From Lachnospiraceae bacterium UBA7027 (lineage in GTDB: Bacteria > Bacillota > Clostridia > Lachnospirales > Lachnospiraceae), in the NCBI GenBank assembly GCA_002494135.1, contig DLBG01000015.1, forward strand, positions 1-13,563: 13,563 bases of DNA, given 5' to 3'. How positions within the stretch are numbered: the first letter of the stretch is position 1; every line of letters begins with the position of its first letter. Below are positions 5,941 through 13,563 of the stretch, in pieces. Below the pieces are notes generated by a model. It saw nothing but the letters and a program-made list of their open reading frames with translations, did not search any database and was not told the origin of the DNA. The position numbers were made by a program, and so were the translations under genes.

Positions 5941-6141
5941 ATGAAAAATCTGAAACTGAAAGCCGCCCGTGCGGCACTGGATTTGTCACAGCAGAATCTG
6001 GCCGATAAAGTCGGCGTCTCGAGGCAGACGATCAATGCAATTGAAAAAGGGGATTACAATCCGACGATAAATCTATGCAGAAGCATCTGCAGGGTCCTCG
6101 GAAAAACCCTGGATGAAATCTTTTGGGAGGATGAAGAATAA
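5941..6141 (+). CDS. 66-residue XRE-family regulator (YozG-like)
   Basis: The protein is little more than one helix-turn-helix: LKLKAARAALDLSQQNLADK, then VGVSRQTINAIEKGDYNP, then a closing helix ending in LGKTLDEIFW. These lone Cro/YozG-like regulators of 65-70 residues usually bind DNA as dimers. The ATG follows the upstream TAA by one base, and its ribosome site GAGGAG (5925-5930) lies inside the acidic tail codons of the membrane protein, indicating translational coupling. In Firmicutes such regulators are regularly paired with a DERQ-type membrane protein. The natural reading is that the partner controls its activity or location, but this is inferred from context. I see no clear terminator after the gene (6142-6200). 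Confidence 0.9.
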   Translation: MKNLKLKAARAALDLSQQNLADKVGVSRQTINAIEKGDYNPTINLCRSICRVLGKTLDEIFWEDEE

Positions 6142-6208
6142 AGCCAGCCGGAAGGAGAGAAAAAACAAACGGATCCCGTAAAAAATTATGTGTATTTTCA
6201 CGAAAATA

Positions 6209-6267
6209 TAGCAACAAACCGCTTCTTGTAGTATAATTATCTATTATTCGTAAAGTGCGAACGCACT
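6209..6267 (+). promoter_or_regulatory. Probable rel promoter and leader hairpin
   Basis: A perfect TATAAT (6232-6237) is preceded at 17 bases by a weak TAGCAA (6209-6214). The predicted start is near 6244, giving a leader of about 50 bases. The leader contains a small hairpin, AGTGC (6254-6258) with GCACT (6263-6267) over GAAC. The ribosome site AGAGGG (6281-6286) is 7 bases before the ATG at 6294. Confidence 0.5.
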
Positions 6268-6293
6268 GAAAGTAACACATACAGAGGGATACC

Positions 6294-8600
6294 ATGCCGG
6301 AAATTACGGGAAACAGCACAAGAGTTCATAACGATTTCGTGATTGACGACGGCCGTATTGAGTCCATTGAGGAGTACCTTTCTCCCGACAAACTCTTTGC
6401 GGATCTGATTTCGCGTGTCAAAAAATACAATCCCGAAGGCGTGGAGGTTATTGAGAAGGCCTATCATATGGCGGATGATGCGCATAAGAACCAGCTGCGT
6501 AAATCCGGTGAGCCCTACATCATTCATCCTTTGTATGTTGCCATAATTTTAGCCGACCTTGAAATGGATACGAATACGGTGGTTGCGGGCATCATGCACG
6601 ACATCATCGAAGATACGGATATCACATACGACGGTCTGAAGGAAGCGTTTAACGAGGATGTGGCCAACATCGTCGAAGGCGTTACCAAGTTAAACCGGAT
6701 GGAAATCGGCAACCGCGACAAGATGGATGCGCAGGCGGAGAACCTGCGTAAAATGTTCCTTGCCATGGCAAAGGACATCCGTGTCATCGTGGTAAAACTG
6801 GCCGACCGCCTTCATAATATGCGTACCCTTAAGCATATGCCGCCCGAGAAGCAGATTGAAAAAGCAAGAGAAACGCTGGAGATTTTCTCTCCGATAGCGC
6901 AGCGCCTCGGTATTTCGCGTATCAAGGTCGAACTCGATGACTTATCCTTAAAATATCTGGAACCCGAAGCATATTACGATCTTGTGGATAAAATCGCCAT
7001 CCGCCGCGCGGAACGTGAGAAATACGTTGCCGATATCGTGGAAGAGGTTGGACAGCACATCAAAAATGCAGGCATTCATGCGGAAATCGACGGCCGCGTG
7101 AAGCATTTCTTCTCCATCTACAAAAAGATGAAGAACCAGAACAAGACCCTCGATCAGATCTACGATCTGTTCGCGGTCCGCATCATTGTCGATACCATTC
7201 CGGACTGCTATGCGGCCCTCGGCGTGGTACACGGCATCTATACGCCCGTTCCCGAGCGAATCAAGGACTATATTTCCTCACCGAAGAGCAATATGTACCA
7301 GTCCCTGCATACAACCGTTATCGGTGCTTCCGGACAGCCTTTCGAAATTCAGATCCGTACGAAGGAAATGCACCAGATCGCGGAATACGGTATTGCCGCA
7401 CACTGGAAATACAAGGAAGGCGCGGACGGCAAGACAATAGCACTTGCCGACGAGCAGAAGTTTGCATGGCTTCGTCAGATTCTCGAGTGGCAGAAGGATT
7501 CCGAGGACAATGCGGAATTCATGAATCTCGTAAAGAACGGCCTCGATCTGTTTACGGACGAAGTTTACTGCTTTACGCCGAACGGTGAATTAAAACAGCT
7601 TCCCGTAGGTTCCACGCCGGTTGACTTCGCTTATTCGATTCACTCGGCGGTCGGAAACAAGATGATCGGTGCCAAGGTAAACGGCAAACTTGCCAATATC
7701 GATTATCAGATTCAGAACGGAGATAAAATCGAAATCCTGACGTCCAACTCCTCCACAGGACCCAGCCGCGACTGGCTGAGCTTCGTGAAGTCGGCGCAGG
7801 CCAGAAATAAAATCAATCAGTGGTTCCGTCACGAATTCAAGGACGATAATATCGTGCGCGGACGGGAGTTTCTGATAACGTACTGTAAACCCAGAGGAGT
7901 GGATTACAACGAACTTGCGAAGACTCCGTATACGGACTACGTAATTCGCAAGTACGGTTTTAAGGATTGGGATGCGGTCCTTGCGGCAGTCGGGCACGGC
8001 GGTCTGAAAGAAGGCCAGGTAGTCAATAAAATGCTCGAGCTTTACGAGCGTAACCACAGAAAGCCCGTTTCGGACGAGCAGATTCTGGATACCATTACGG
8101 AAGCACAGAACCGTAAAGTAATCCGCAAGGATTCCAAGGGCGGTATCGTCGTGGAAGGTGCGGATGATGTGGCGGTGCGCTTCGGCAAATGCTGCAACCC
8201 GATTCCGGGCGATGACATCGTAGGCTTCGTAACCAGAGGCCGCGGCGTTTCGATTCACAGACGCGATTGCGTCAACATGAAGGTTTTAACCGGAGATGAC
8301 GTAAACCGTGTTATTGACGCAAGATGGTCGGAAGCCGCTTTGGCAGATACCAACAATGAAAAATACGTGGCCAATGTTACGATTTTTGCCAACAACCGTA
8401 ACGGCCTGCTGGTGGATATCACAAAAACCCTTACGGAGAAGGATATTTCCATTCTTGCCCTGACTACGGCAACCAGCAAGAGAGGTGTGGCCACCATTCA
8501 GATTTCGTTTGAAATCAAGAGCAAGGAAGAACTTACATACATCGTGGACAAGCTCGGACAGATTGAAAGCGTTCTGAATATCGAAAGAACAAGCAATTAA
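6294..8600 (+). CDS. rel: Bifunctional (p)ppGpp synthetase/hydrolase Rel (RelA/SpoT homologue)
   Basis: The 768 residues cover the full long-RSH layout. The HD hydrolase domain (about 50-200) has H78 (IIHP), H102-D103 (MHD), EDT (106-108) and D171 (LADR), all needed for ppGpp hydrolysis. The synthetase domain (about 265-375) has FSIYKKM, DLFAVRIIVD, KDYISSPKSNMYQSLHT and EIQIRT. The TGS domain (about 422-485) starts VYCFTPNGEL. A zinc-finger region has C633-C634, H655 and C659, and the ACT domain (about 691-766) starts VANVTIFANN. Both catalytic centres look intact, so it should make (p)ppGpp from ATP and GTP/GDP on amino-acid starvation via ribosome contact, and degrade it otherwise. It leads the rel / hydrolase / hemZ group common in Clostridia. 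Base composition is higher in G+C than hipBA (39 of 60 at 7201-7260), consistent with a core gene. Confidence 0.97.
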   Translation: MPEITGNSTRVHNDFVIDDGRIESIEEYLSPDKLFADLISRVKKYNPEGVEVIEKAYHMADDAHKNQLRKSGEPYIIHPLYVAIILADLEMDTNTVVAGIMHDIIEDTDITYDGLKEAFNEDVANIVEGVTKLNRMEIGNRDKMDAQAENLRKMFLAMAKDIRVIVVKLADRLHNMRTLKHMPPEKQIEKARETLEIFSPIAQRLGISRIKVELDDLSLKYLEPEAYYDLVDKIAIRRAEREKYVADIVEEVGQHIKNAGIHAEIDGRVKHFFSIYKKMKNQNKTLDQIYDLFAVRIIVDTIPDCYAALGVVHGIYTPVPERIKDYISSPKSNMYQSLHTTVIGASGQPFEIQIRTKEMHQIAEYGIAAHWKYKEGADGKTIALADEQKFAWLRQILEWQKDSEDNAEFMNLVKNGLDLFTDEVYCFTPNGELKQLPVGSTPVDFAYSIHSAVGNKMIGAKVNGKLANIDYQIQNGDKIEILTSNSSTGPSRDWLSFVKSAQARNKINQWFRHEFKDDNIVRGREFLITYCKPRGVDYNELAKTPYTDYVIRKYGFKDWDAVLAAVGHGGLKEGQVVNKMLELYERNHRKPVSDEQILDTITEAQNRKVIRKDSKGGIVVEGADDVAVRFGKCCNPIPGDDIVGFVTRGRGVSIHRRDCVNMKVLTGDDVNRVIDARWSEAALADTNNEKYVANVTIFANNRNGLLVDITKTLTEKDISILALTTATSKRGVATIQISFEIKSKEELTYIVDKLGQIESVLNIERTSN

Positions 8601-8609
8601 ATTTCGAAA

Positions 8610-8629
8610 GCGGTTTTTTAACAAACCGC
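8610..8629 (+). repeat. Hairpin in the rel to MBL-hydrolase spacer
   Basis: GCGGTTT (8610-8616) and AAACCGC (8623-8629) form a seven-pair stem over TTTAAC, just after the rel stop. No T-tract follows, so it is more likely a processing or stabilising hairpin than a terminator. Confidence 0.5.
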
Positions 8630-8650
8630 CGGGAAAGGTTATAAGTTAGA

Positions 8651-9283
8651 ATGGCAGAATTAAAAGTCGGATGCATTGTTATGGGCATCCTCGAAAATAA
8701 CGTTTATTTTGTTCACAGGGACGGAGAGTATGATGCGGTCATCATCGATCCGAACTCCCAGGGAGGCAACCTTTTCACCAAACTCCGCGAAAAGGGACTT
8801 ACCGTAAAAGGCATTCTTTTAACCCACGGTCACTTCGACCACATCATGGGTGTGAATGATTTAAGAGAGATTTCGGGAGCACCGGTTTATGCTTCGGAAG
8901 ATGAAGAGAATCTTTTGGCGGACCCTGTTTTAAACAGCTGTGCGAAGGTCGGAAAGAATTATACGGTGAAACCGGATGTGCTCTTAAAAGAGGGCGACGT
9001 CGTTGAAATCGGAAGCATGAAATTCACGATGATAAAAACCCCGGGACATACCGAAGGAAGTTGCTGTTATTACTGCAAGGATGACGGAATTCTCTTCTCC
9101 GGCGATACGCTTTTCTATGAAAGCGCCGGAAGAACGGATTTTGAAACCGGGAATACGGCGCAGTTAAAAGAGTCCTTAAAGAAGCTGATGACGCTTCCCG
9201 AAGAAGTGAAGGTTTATCCCGGACACGGCGAGTTCAGCACAATTGCTCACGAGCAGCTGTACAATCCGTTTATCGGAATCTGA
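8651..9283 (+). CDS. Metallo-beta-lactamase-fold hydrolase, glyoxalase II / YcbL-like
   Basis: The 210-residue cytoplasmic protein has all five MBL-fold metal motifs. HGHFDH supplies H59, H61, D63 and H64; PGHTEGS supplies H133; SGDTLF supplies D152; and PGHG supplies H192. The set binds two metal ions and matches the small glyoxalase II-like (YcbL/GloB) group, which hydrolyse thioesters such as S-lactoylglutathione or related compounds. Since many Clostridia lack glutathione, the true substrate may be a different thioester or lactone. The ATG at 8651 has only a poor, distant ribosome site (GGGAAAGG, near 8631-8638), so translation may depend partly on coupling to rel. It lies 50 bases after rel and 30 bases before hemZ, in an arrangement often seen in Clostridia. 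Confidence 0.92.
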   Translation: MAELKVGCIVMGILENNVYFVHRDGEYDAVIIDPNSQGGNLFTKLREKGLTVKGILLTHGHFDHIMGVNDLREISGAPVYASEDEENLLADPVLNSCAKVGKNYTVKPDVLLKEGDVVEIGSMKFTMIKTPGHTEGSCCYYCKDDGILFSGDTLFYESAGRTDFETGNTAQLKESLKKLMTLPEEVKVYPGHGEFSTIAHEQLYNPFIGI

Positions 9284-9313
9284 AATGATTTTGGCAGAAA
9301 AAGGAGTTGTTCC

Positions 9314-10837
9314 TTGAAACTGGTTTGCTCAAATGATCGTTTTGAATATGACACATACCTTTTGGTAAAAGAGTTTTGGCCAAAAGAGGAAATAGGGCGT
9401 CAGGCCGCGGGTTCTGATGCTCTTTTTGCTGATGAAATAAAGGCGGGAGAAGAAGCCGTTCTTTCCTGCCGGTACGACAATTGCAGGACGGTAATTGCAT
9501 ATACGCCGGATGAGGCTATGCAATATGAATTCCCAATAGAGGAAGGACTGTCGGAGAAAGAATACAGGAATGCCCATATGCGCAATCTGTATCGAGGGCT
9601 CTGTGCAATCACCGGTCAGAAACTTCCGTGGGGAAATTTAACCGGCGTACGCCCCGTCAAACCGGCGCGCCAGATGATTCTTTCGGGGGCTTCGGAGGAA
9701 GAGGTCCTTGATTTTTACAAAAAGACCCGGTTTGTAAGCAACGAAAAAAGCTCTCTGGCACTTGAAATAGCAAAGCGCGAAGCCGGTATTCTTCAAAGAC
9801 TGGATCCGGTAAAAGGATATTCACTGTACATCGGTATTCCGTTTTGCCCGACACGTTGTCTGTACTGTTCGTTTCTTTCGAACCCGATTGCAAAATGGCA
9901 GAACCGTGTTGTCGAATATTTATCCTGCATTGAGAAAGAACTGGCTTTTACGAAGAAAGCCTTTGCAGGACGAAAAATCGACACCATATATATCGGCGGC
10001 GGAACTCCGACCGCTTTGTCCGAAGACGAACTGCAGGTTCTGATGAACTTAATTGACGGGTTTCTGTCCGATGAAGACCGTAAGAACCTTTTGGAATTCA
10101 CCGTGGAGGCCGGACGACCCGACAGTATCACTGCAGGAAAACTAAGAATTTTAAAAAAGGCAGGTGTCGGCAGGATTTCCGTCAATCCGCAGACGATGAA
10201 CGAAGAAACCTTAAAGCGCATCGGAAGAGCCCACAGTGTCGAAGAAACGGTGAAGGCCTTTTATCTTGCCAGGGAAGAAGGGTTTGAAAATATCAACATG
10301 GATTTAATCCTCGGGCTGCCGGGAGAAGGCATTCGCGAGGTGGAACATACGCTTTCGGAGATTGAAAAACTCGCTCCGGACTCCCTTACGGTACACAGCC
10401 TTGCAATCAAGCGCAGTGCCCTCATGAAGGACTGGTTAAAGGAACAGGGAAACGGAGGAAAACAGGCTTGGGAAGACGGGTCCGCCAAAGAAGGCAAGGG
10501 TTTGCTTGCGGGGCATGATCTTATGACAGACATGGCAGCCGCCGCTTACGCTTCGGCCGCAAGACTCGGTTTAAATCCCTACTATCTGTATCGCCAGAAG
10601 AATATCGCGGGAAATCTTGAAAACGTCGGATTCGCCAGAGAAGACCTGTACGGCATCTACAACATCCTGATGATGGAAGAGGTGCAGAGCATCGTGGCGC
10701 TGGGGGCAGGAACGGTTTCCAAAAGAGTCCTTTCCGAGAAGGAGATCAGCCGTTGCGATACCGCAAAAGACATCGGTCTTTACATGGACGGAATCGACGA
10801 AATGATCCGTCGGAAAGAAGAACTGTTTTGCCGTTAA
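9314..10837 (+). CDS. hemZ: HemZ-type radical SAM protein (coproporphyrinogen dehydrogenase family)
   Basis: The start is TTG at 9314, supported by AAGGAG (9301-9306) with 7-base spacing; no ATG fits as well. The 507-residue product has an N-terminal domain of about 165 residues specific to HemZ. A radical SAM core follows, with PFCPTRCLYCSF giving the iron-sulfur cysteines C178, C182 and C185, GGGTPT (228-233) for SAM binding, and later EAGRPD and MDLILGLPGE. The tail NPYYLYRQKNIAGNLENVGF (421-440) is typical of HemZ/HemN relatives. In B. subtilis HemZ is linked to oxygen-independent conversion of coproporphyrinogen III to protoporphyrinogen IX. Many Clostridia with this gene lack a full heme pathway, so the true reaction may differ. 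A charged segment (about 375-397) within the C-terminal half looks like a loop insertion. Confidence 0.9.
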   Translation: MKLVCSNDRFEYDTYLLVKEFWPKEEIGRQAAGSDALFADEIKAGEEAVLSCRYDNCRTVIAYTPDEAMQYEFPIEEGLSEKEYRNAHMRNLYRGLCAITGQKLPWGNLTGVRPVKPARQMILSGASEEEVLDFYKKTRFVSNEKSSLALEIAKREAGILQRLDPVKGYSLYIGIPFCPTRCLYCSFLSNPIAKWQNRVVEYLSCIEKELAFTKKAFAGRKIDTIYIGGGTPTALSEDELQVLMNLIDGFLSDEDRKNLLEFTVEAGRPDSITAGKLRILKKAGVGRISVNPQTMNEETLKRIGRAHSVEETVKAFYLAREEGFENINMDLILGLPGEGIREVEHTLSEIEKLAPDSLTVHSLAIKRSALMKDWLKEQGNGGKQAWEDGSAKEGKGLLAGHDLMTDMAAAAYASAARLGLNPYYLYRQKNIAGNLENVGFAREDLYGIYNILMMEEVQSIVALGAGTVSKRVLSEKEISRCDTAKDIGLYMDGIDEMIRRKEELFCR

Positions 10838-10841
10838 GATA

Positions 10842-10857
10842 CGCATTTTCTGATGCG
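10842..10857 (+). terminator. Small hairpin after hemZ, weak terminator at best
   Basis: CGCAT (10842-10846) and ATGCG (10853-10857) form a five-pair stem over TTTCTG, five bases after the hemZ stop, followed by GTTTCGGGG. The short stem and broken T-tract make termination doubtful. Confidence 0.3.
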
Positions 10858-10872
10858 GTTTCGGGGCAGTTA

Positions 10873-10881
10873 TGGTAAAAT
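10873..10881 (+). promoter_or_regulatory. Extended -10 promoter for the propeller sensor gene
   Basis: TGG-TAAAAT (10873-10881) is an extended -10 element, five of six bases matching TATAAT, with no good -35 at the expected place. The predicted start near 10888 gives a leader of about 43 bases. Confidence 0.4.
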
Positions 10882-10930
10882 TATTGTGTATTTTGTGAAG
10901 AAGTGAACTCATGAATTCTGAGGTGAAATT

Positions 10931-13563
10931 TTGAGAAAAAACAATAAAAAACAGTCAAAGGGTATTCTTGCAGGACTCATGGCGGCGCTCATGCTCATGA
11001 CACCGCTTTGTTTTCCTCTTTTTGTATTTGCGGATGAACATGCGGGGGAAGCGGAAGAGTTATCTGTGGACCTTACGGGCAAGGGAGAGGGCTATTCCGC
11101 GGTTTTATATAACATCGAGAACGGTCTTCCGACATCCGAGGCCAATGCGATTACCGGAACGCCGGAAGGTTTTATCTGGATCGGAGGTTATTCCGGTCTG
11201 CTTCGCTATGACGGCAACACCTTTGAGAGAATCGATTCCGTATCCACCGGCATTACGAGCGTGGTAAGTCTTTACGTGGACAGCAAGGAGAGGCTTTGGG
11301 TCGGCACTAACGACAACGGCATCGTGAAAGTGGAGAAGGGCGAATATACTCAGTATAACCGCACCGGCGGCATGAAATCGTCCTCCATCCGTTCCATTAC
11401 CGAAGGGCCGGACGGCACCATCTATATTGCAACCACACACGGCATGGGAACGTATGATGACGAAAAGGGTATGGAAGTTGTCTATGAGTCCCAGATTTAC
11501 GACGAATACATTCGTGAACTCAGAACCGGCCCGGACGGTATTATCTACGGCCTTACACAGAACGGCGCGATTTTTACCTTTGAGAGCGGAAGACTGACAG
11601 GATTCTATGACGGAGAACGCCTCGGCATAGCCAATATCAAGTCCATTTATCCGGACCCGGATTACGAAGGCAATCTTTATGTCGGAACCGGTTCCTCCAT
11701 GATTTACTACGGCAGTTTAAAGGGCGGCATGAAGAATTCCGAGAAGATTTCCGTAGCACCCCTGAATACCGTAAACTCCATGGAGAAAGTTGGTGACATC
11801 ATCTGGGTTTGCGGCGATAACGGCATCGGCCTTTACCAGGACGGCGAGTTTTCCAAGGTTGAGAATGTTCCCATGAACAATTCCATCGACGAAATGTTTG
11901 TGGATTATGAAGGAAACGTCTGGTTTACTTCCTCCAGACAGGGCGTTATGAAAATCGTTGCCAACCGTTTTACGGACCTGTTTGAACGTTACGGCCTGGA
12001 GCCGACGGTAGTAAACTCCACCTGCGCTTACAACGATTATCTCTTTATGGGTACCGATACCGGACTGCTGGCTTTAACAAAGAACGGCGTTGTGGAGAAT
12101 ATCCCCGTGAAGGAAATCGAAGGCCTGCCGGATGAATTTAAGAAATCCATTGAGGATTTTGCCACGGTTAAGGAAACCGAGCTGGCAGAAGAGCCCGCAG
12201 AAGAACCTGCAAAGGATGAAGCAAATAAAGAAGGCGAAGAGAATAAACTGAAAGCAGGCACCGGTACCGGAAACTACAGAATGGACGAAGACGGAGCCAT
12301 GATTCCCACAGATCTGCTTACCCTGCTGGACGGCTGCAGAATCCGTTCCATGATGAAGGATTCCAAAAACCGCGTCTGGTTCTCGACATACAGCGGACTC
12401 GGCCTCGTTATGTACGATTCCGGCAAAGTAAAATGTTATTCCTCTGCGGACGGACTTCCTTCCAACCGTGTTCGTGTTTCCTTCGAAAGAAGCGACGGAG
12501 CCGTTCTTGCCGCATGCACCGGCGGTCTTGCGATTATCGGTAAGAAAGGCGTGGAGGACGTTTACAACGAGCAGGACGGCCTGAACAACCCTGAAATTCT
12601 GACCATTGCGGAATCCGCAAACGGTGATATTTTACTCGGTTCCGACGGTGACGGAATTTATGTGTTAAGCGGACACGAGGTGAAAAACATCGGCCTGGAT
12701 GACGGCTTAAGTTCCGAGGTTGTTCTTCGAATCAAGAACGATGAAAAGCGGGGCATCCTTTGGATTATCACCAGTAACTCCATCGGTTACATGAAGGAAG
12801 ATTACAAGGTAACCACCATCGATAAATTCCCGTATTCCAATAACTTCGATTTTGCGGAGAATTCCAGAGACGAAATCTGGATACTTTCCAGTAACGGTAT
12901 TCACGTGGTGGATGTGGAAGAACTGCTTGCCAACGGAGAAATCAATCCGGTGTTCTTCAACCGCGACAGCGGTCTTCCCTGCGTTACCACCGCAAACTCA
13001 TACAGTTATGTGGATAAAAACGGCAATCTCTACTTATCCGGCACCACGGGCGTGGCAAAGGTGAATATCGAAGAGCCGTTCGGAAACGTCGGTGAAATCA
13101 AGGCAGCCGTACCTTACGTGGATGCGGACGGTGTGCGGCTTTATCCGGACGAGAACGGAAGATTCCATATCGAAGGCAGTGTCAACAAGGTCATTGTATA
13201 CGGCTATGTTTTCAACTATTCTTTGATGAATCCGGAGATTACGTACGAGTTAAAAGGCTTTGACAAACATCCTACAACTGTAAGCCGAAAGGATTTTGAA
13301 CCCGTGGTTTATACGAACTTAAAGGGTGGCAGATACACGTTCGAGATGAAACTGACGGACTCCATGGGCAACGGAAACAGCATCGTCACCGTGGAAATCG
13401 ATAAAGAGAAATCCATCTATGAAAGAATCTGGTTCCGGGTTCTTGCCGTAGTTACGGTTGTTGCGCTTGCAACCGGAGTTGCACTGATTATTGTACGAAA
13501 AAGAATGGATGCCCTTCTTGCAAGCCATGAGAAGGATAAGCTGTTCATCCGTGAGATGATCGA
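10931..13563 (+). CDS. Large exported double-propeller sensor protein, 3' end beyond window
   Basis: The frame stays open for 877 codons to the window edge. TTG at 10931 is the likely start because GAGGTG (10920-10925) is 5 bases upstream; the in-frame ATG at 10979 would cut the signal peptide in half. A signal peptide (KK-rich start, hydrophobic 11-32, cleavage after FVFA at 34) is followed by about 14 blade motifs of the two-component-regulator propeller type. They centre near residues 83, 123, 165, 206, 250, 292, 331, 371, 483, 526, 567, 611, 650 and 700, e.g. FIWIGGYSGLLRYDG. Next come a Y_Y_Y-type domain (about 765-828, YTNLKGGRYTFEMKL), a membrane helix (836-855) and the start of an inner helix (856-877). 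This matches two seven-blade propellers plus a beta-sandwich, as in Bacteroides hybrid two-component glycan sensors. The output domain is not visible; HD-GYP, GGDEF or histidine kinase are all possible. Confidence 0.88.
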   Translation, partial: MRKNNKKQSKGILAGLMAALMLMTPLCFPLFVFADEHAGEAEELSVDLTGKGEGYSAVLYNIENGLPTSEANAITGTPEGFIWIGGYSGLLRYDGNTFERIDSVSTGITSVVSLYVDSKERLWVGTNDNGIVKVEKGEYTQYNRTGGMKSSSIRSITEGPDGTIYIATTHGMGTYDDEKGMEVVYESQIYDEYIRELRTGPDGIIYGLTQNGAIFTFESGRLTGFYDGERLGIANIKSIYPDPDYEGNLYVGTGSSMIYYGSLKGGMKNSEKISVAPLNTVNSMEKVGDIIWVCGDNGIGLYQDGEFSKVENVPMNNSIDEMFVDYEGNVWFTSSRQGVMKIVANRFTDLFERYGLEPTVVNSTCAYNDYLFMGTDTGLLALTKNGVVENIPVKEIEGLPDEFKKSIEDFATVKETELAEEPAEEPAKDEANKEGEENKLKAGTGTGNYRMDEDGAMIPTDLLTLLDGCRIRSMMKDSKNRVWFSTYSGLGLVMYDSGKVKCYSSADGLPSNRVRVSFERSDGAVLAACTGGLAIIGKKGVEDVYNEQDGLNNPEILTIAESANGDILLGSDGDGIYVLSGHEVKNIGLDDGLSSEVVLRIKNDEKRGILWIITSNSIGYMKEDYKVTTIDKFPYSNNFDFAENSRDEIWILSSNGIHVVDVEELLANGEINPVFFNRDSGLPCVTTANSYSYVDKNGNLYLSGTTGVAKVNIEEPFGNVGEIKAAVPYVDADGVRLYPDENGRFHIEGSVNKVIVYGYVFNYSLMNPEITYELKGFDKHPTTVSRKDFEPVVYTNLKGGRYTFEMKLTDSMGNGNSIVTVEIDKEKSIYERIWFRVLAVVTVVALATGVALIIVRKRMDALLASHEKDKLFIREMI
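12173..12270 (+). other. Acidic, proline-containing insert in the sensor
   Basis: Residues about 415-446 of the sensor are dominated by Glu, Ala, Pro and Lys, including EEPAEEPAKDEANKEGEEN, then a Gly/Thr stretch. It lies between blade motifs at 371 and 483, a gap of 112 residues where the normal step is about 40. It is probably an unstructured, surface-exposed loop or linker in the second propeller. Confidence 0.75.

Noticed and set aside
7590..8258. 222-residue minus-strand ORF
   Set aside because: It lies wholly antisense to the conserved TGS and later domains of rel; the length reflects codon bias of the real gene and it has no recognisable motif.
8610..8629. Terminator between rel and the MBL hydrolase
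   Set aside because: The stem is good but no T-tract follows, and the close spacing favours co-transcription.
1..13563. tRNA, rRNA, CRISPR array, insertion sequence or integrase
   Set aside because: I looked for direct repeats with regular spacers, transposase or integrase motifs and conserved RNA cores and saw none; a covariance-model search would be needed to exclude small RNAs.

Overview
The window looks like chromosomal DNA of a Gram-positive Clostridia, most likely Lachnospiraceae-like. The evidence is the gene order rel / metallo-hydrolase / hemZ, strong AGGAGG-type ribosome binding sites, sigma-A-type promoters, TTG starts on two genes, and an abundance of small XRE regulators and CPBP membrane proteases. 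The family-level placement is inference. Every gene I can support lies on the + strand.

Region 1 (1-855): the last 59 codons of an AMP-forming acyl-CoA synthetase, then a separately promoted small helical protein of the DIP1984 type. Region 2 (856-1345): about 490 bases without a gene, but rich in structure: a very GC-rich folded block, a terminator-like hairpin, a 16-bp perfect palindrome and a strong intrinsic terminator just before the next promoter. Region 3 (1275-2937): a compact, AT-rich hipB-hipA type II toxin-antitoxin operon with a near-consensus promoter overlapped by an inverted repeat. Region 4 (3090-3530): a monocistronic small XRE regulator whose frame runs on through a terminator-like hairpin. 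Region 5 (3531-6141): a three-gene operon of a CPBP intramembrane protease, an unrecognised membrane protein with an outer domain, and a 66-residue XRE regulator.

Region 6 (6209-10837): core genes, namely a full-length bifunctional Rel (p)ppGpp synthetase/hydrolase, a metallo-beta-lactamase-fold hydrolase and a HemZ-type radical SAM protein, closely spaced and probably co-transcribed. Region 7 (10873-13563): the first 877 codons of a large exported sensor with a signal peptide, about 14 beta-propeller blades in two sets, a Y_Y_Y-type domain and one transmembrane helix. It is cut by the window edge before its cytoplasmic output domain.

Regions 2-5 look like an accessory, regulator-dense stretch between metabolic and core stringent-response genes. 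The best candidates for something new are the protease / membrane protein / XRE operon, the structured gene-free region before hipBA, and the 14-blade sensor with an acidic insert in its second propeller.
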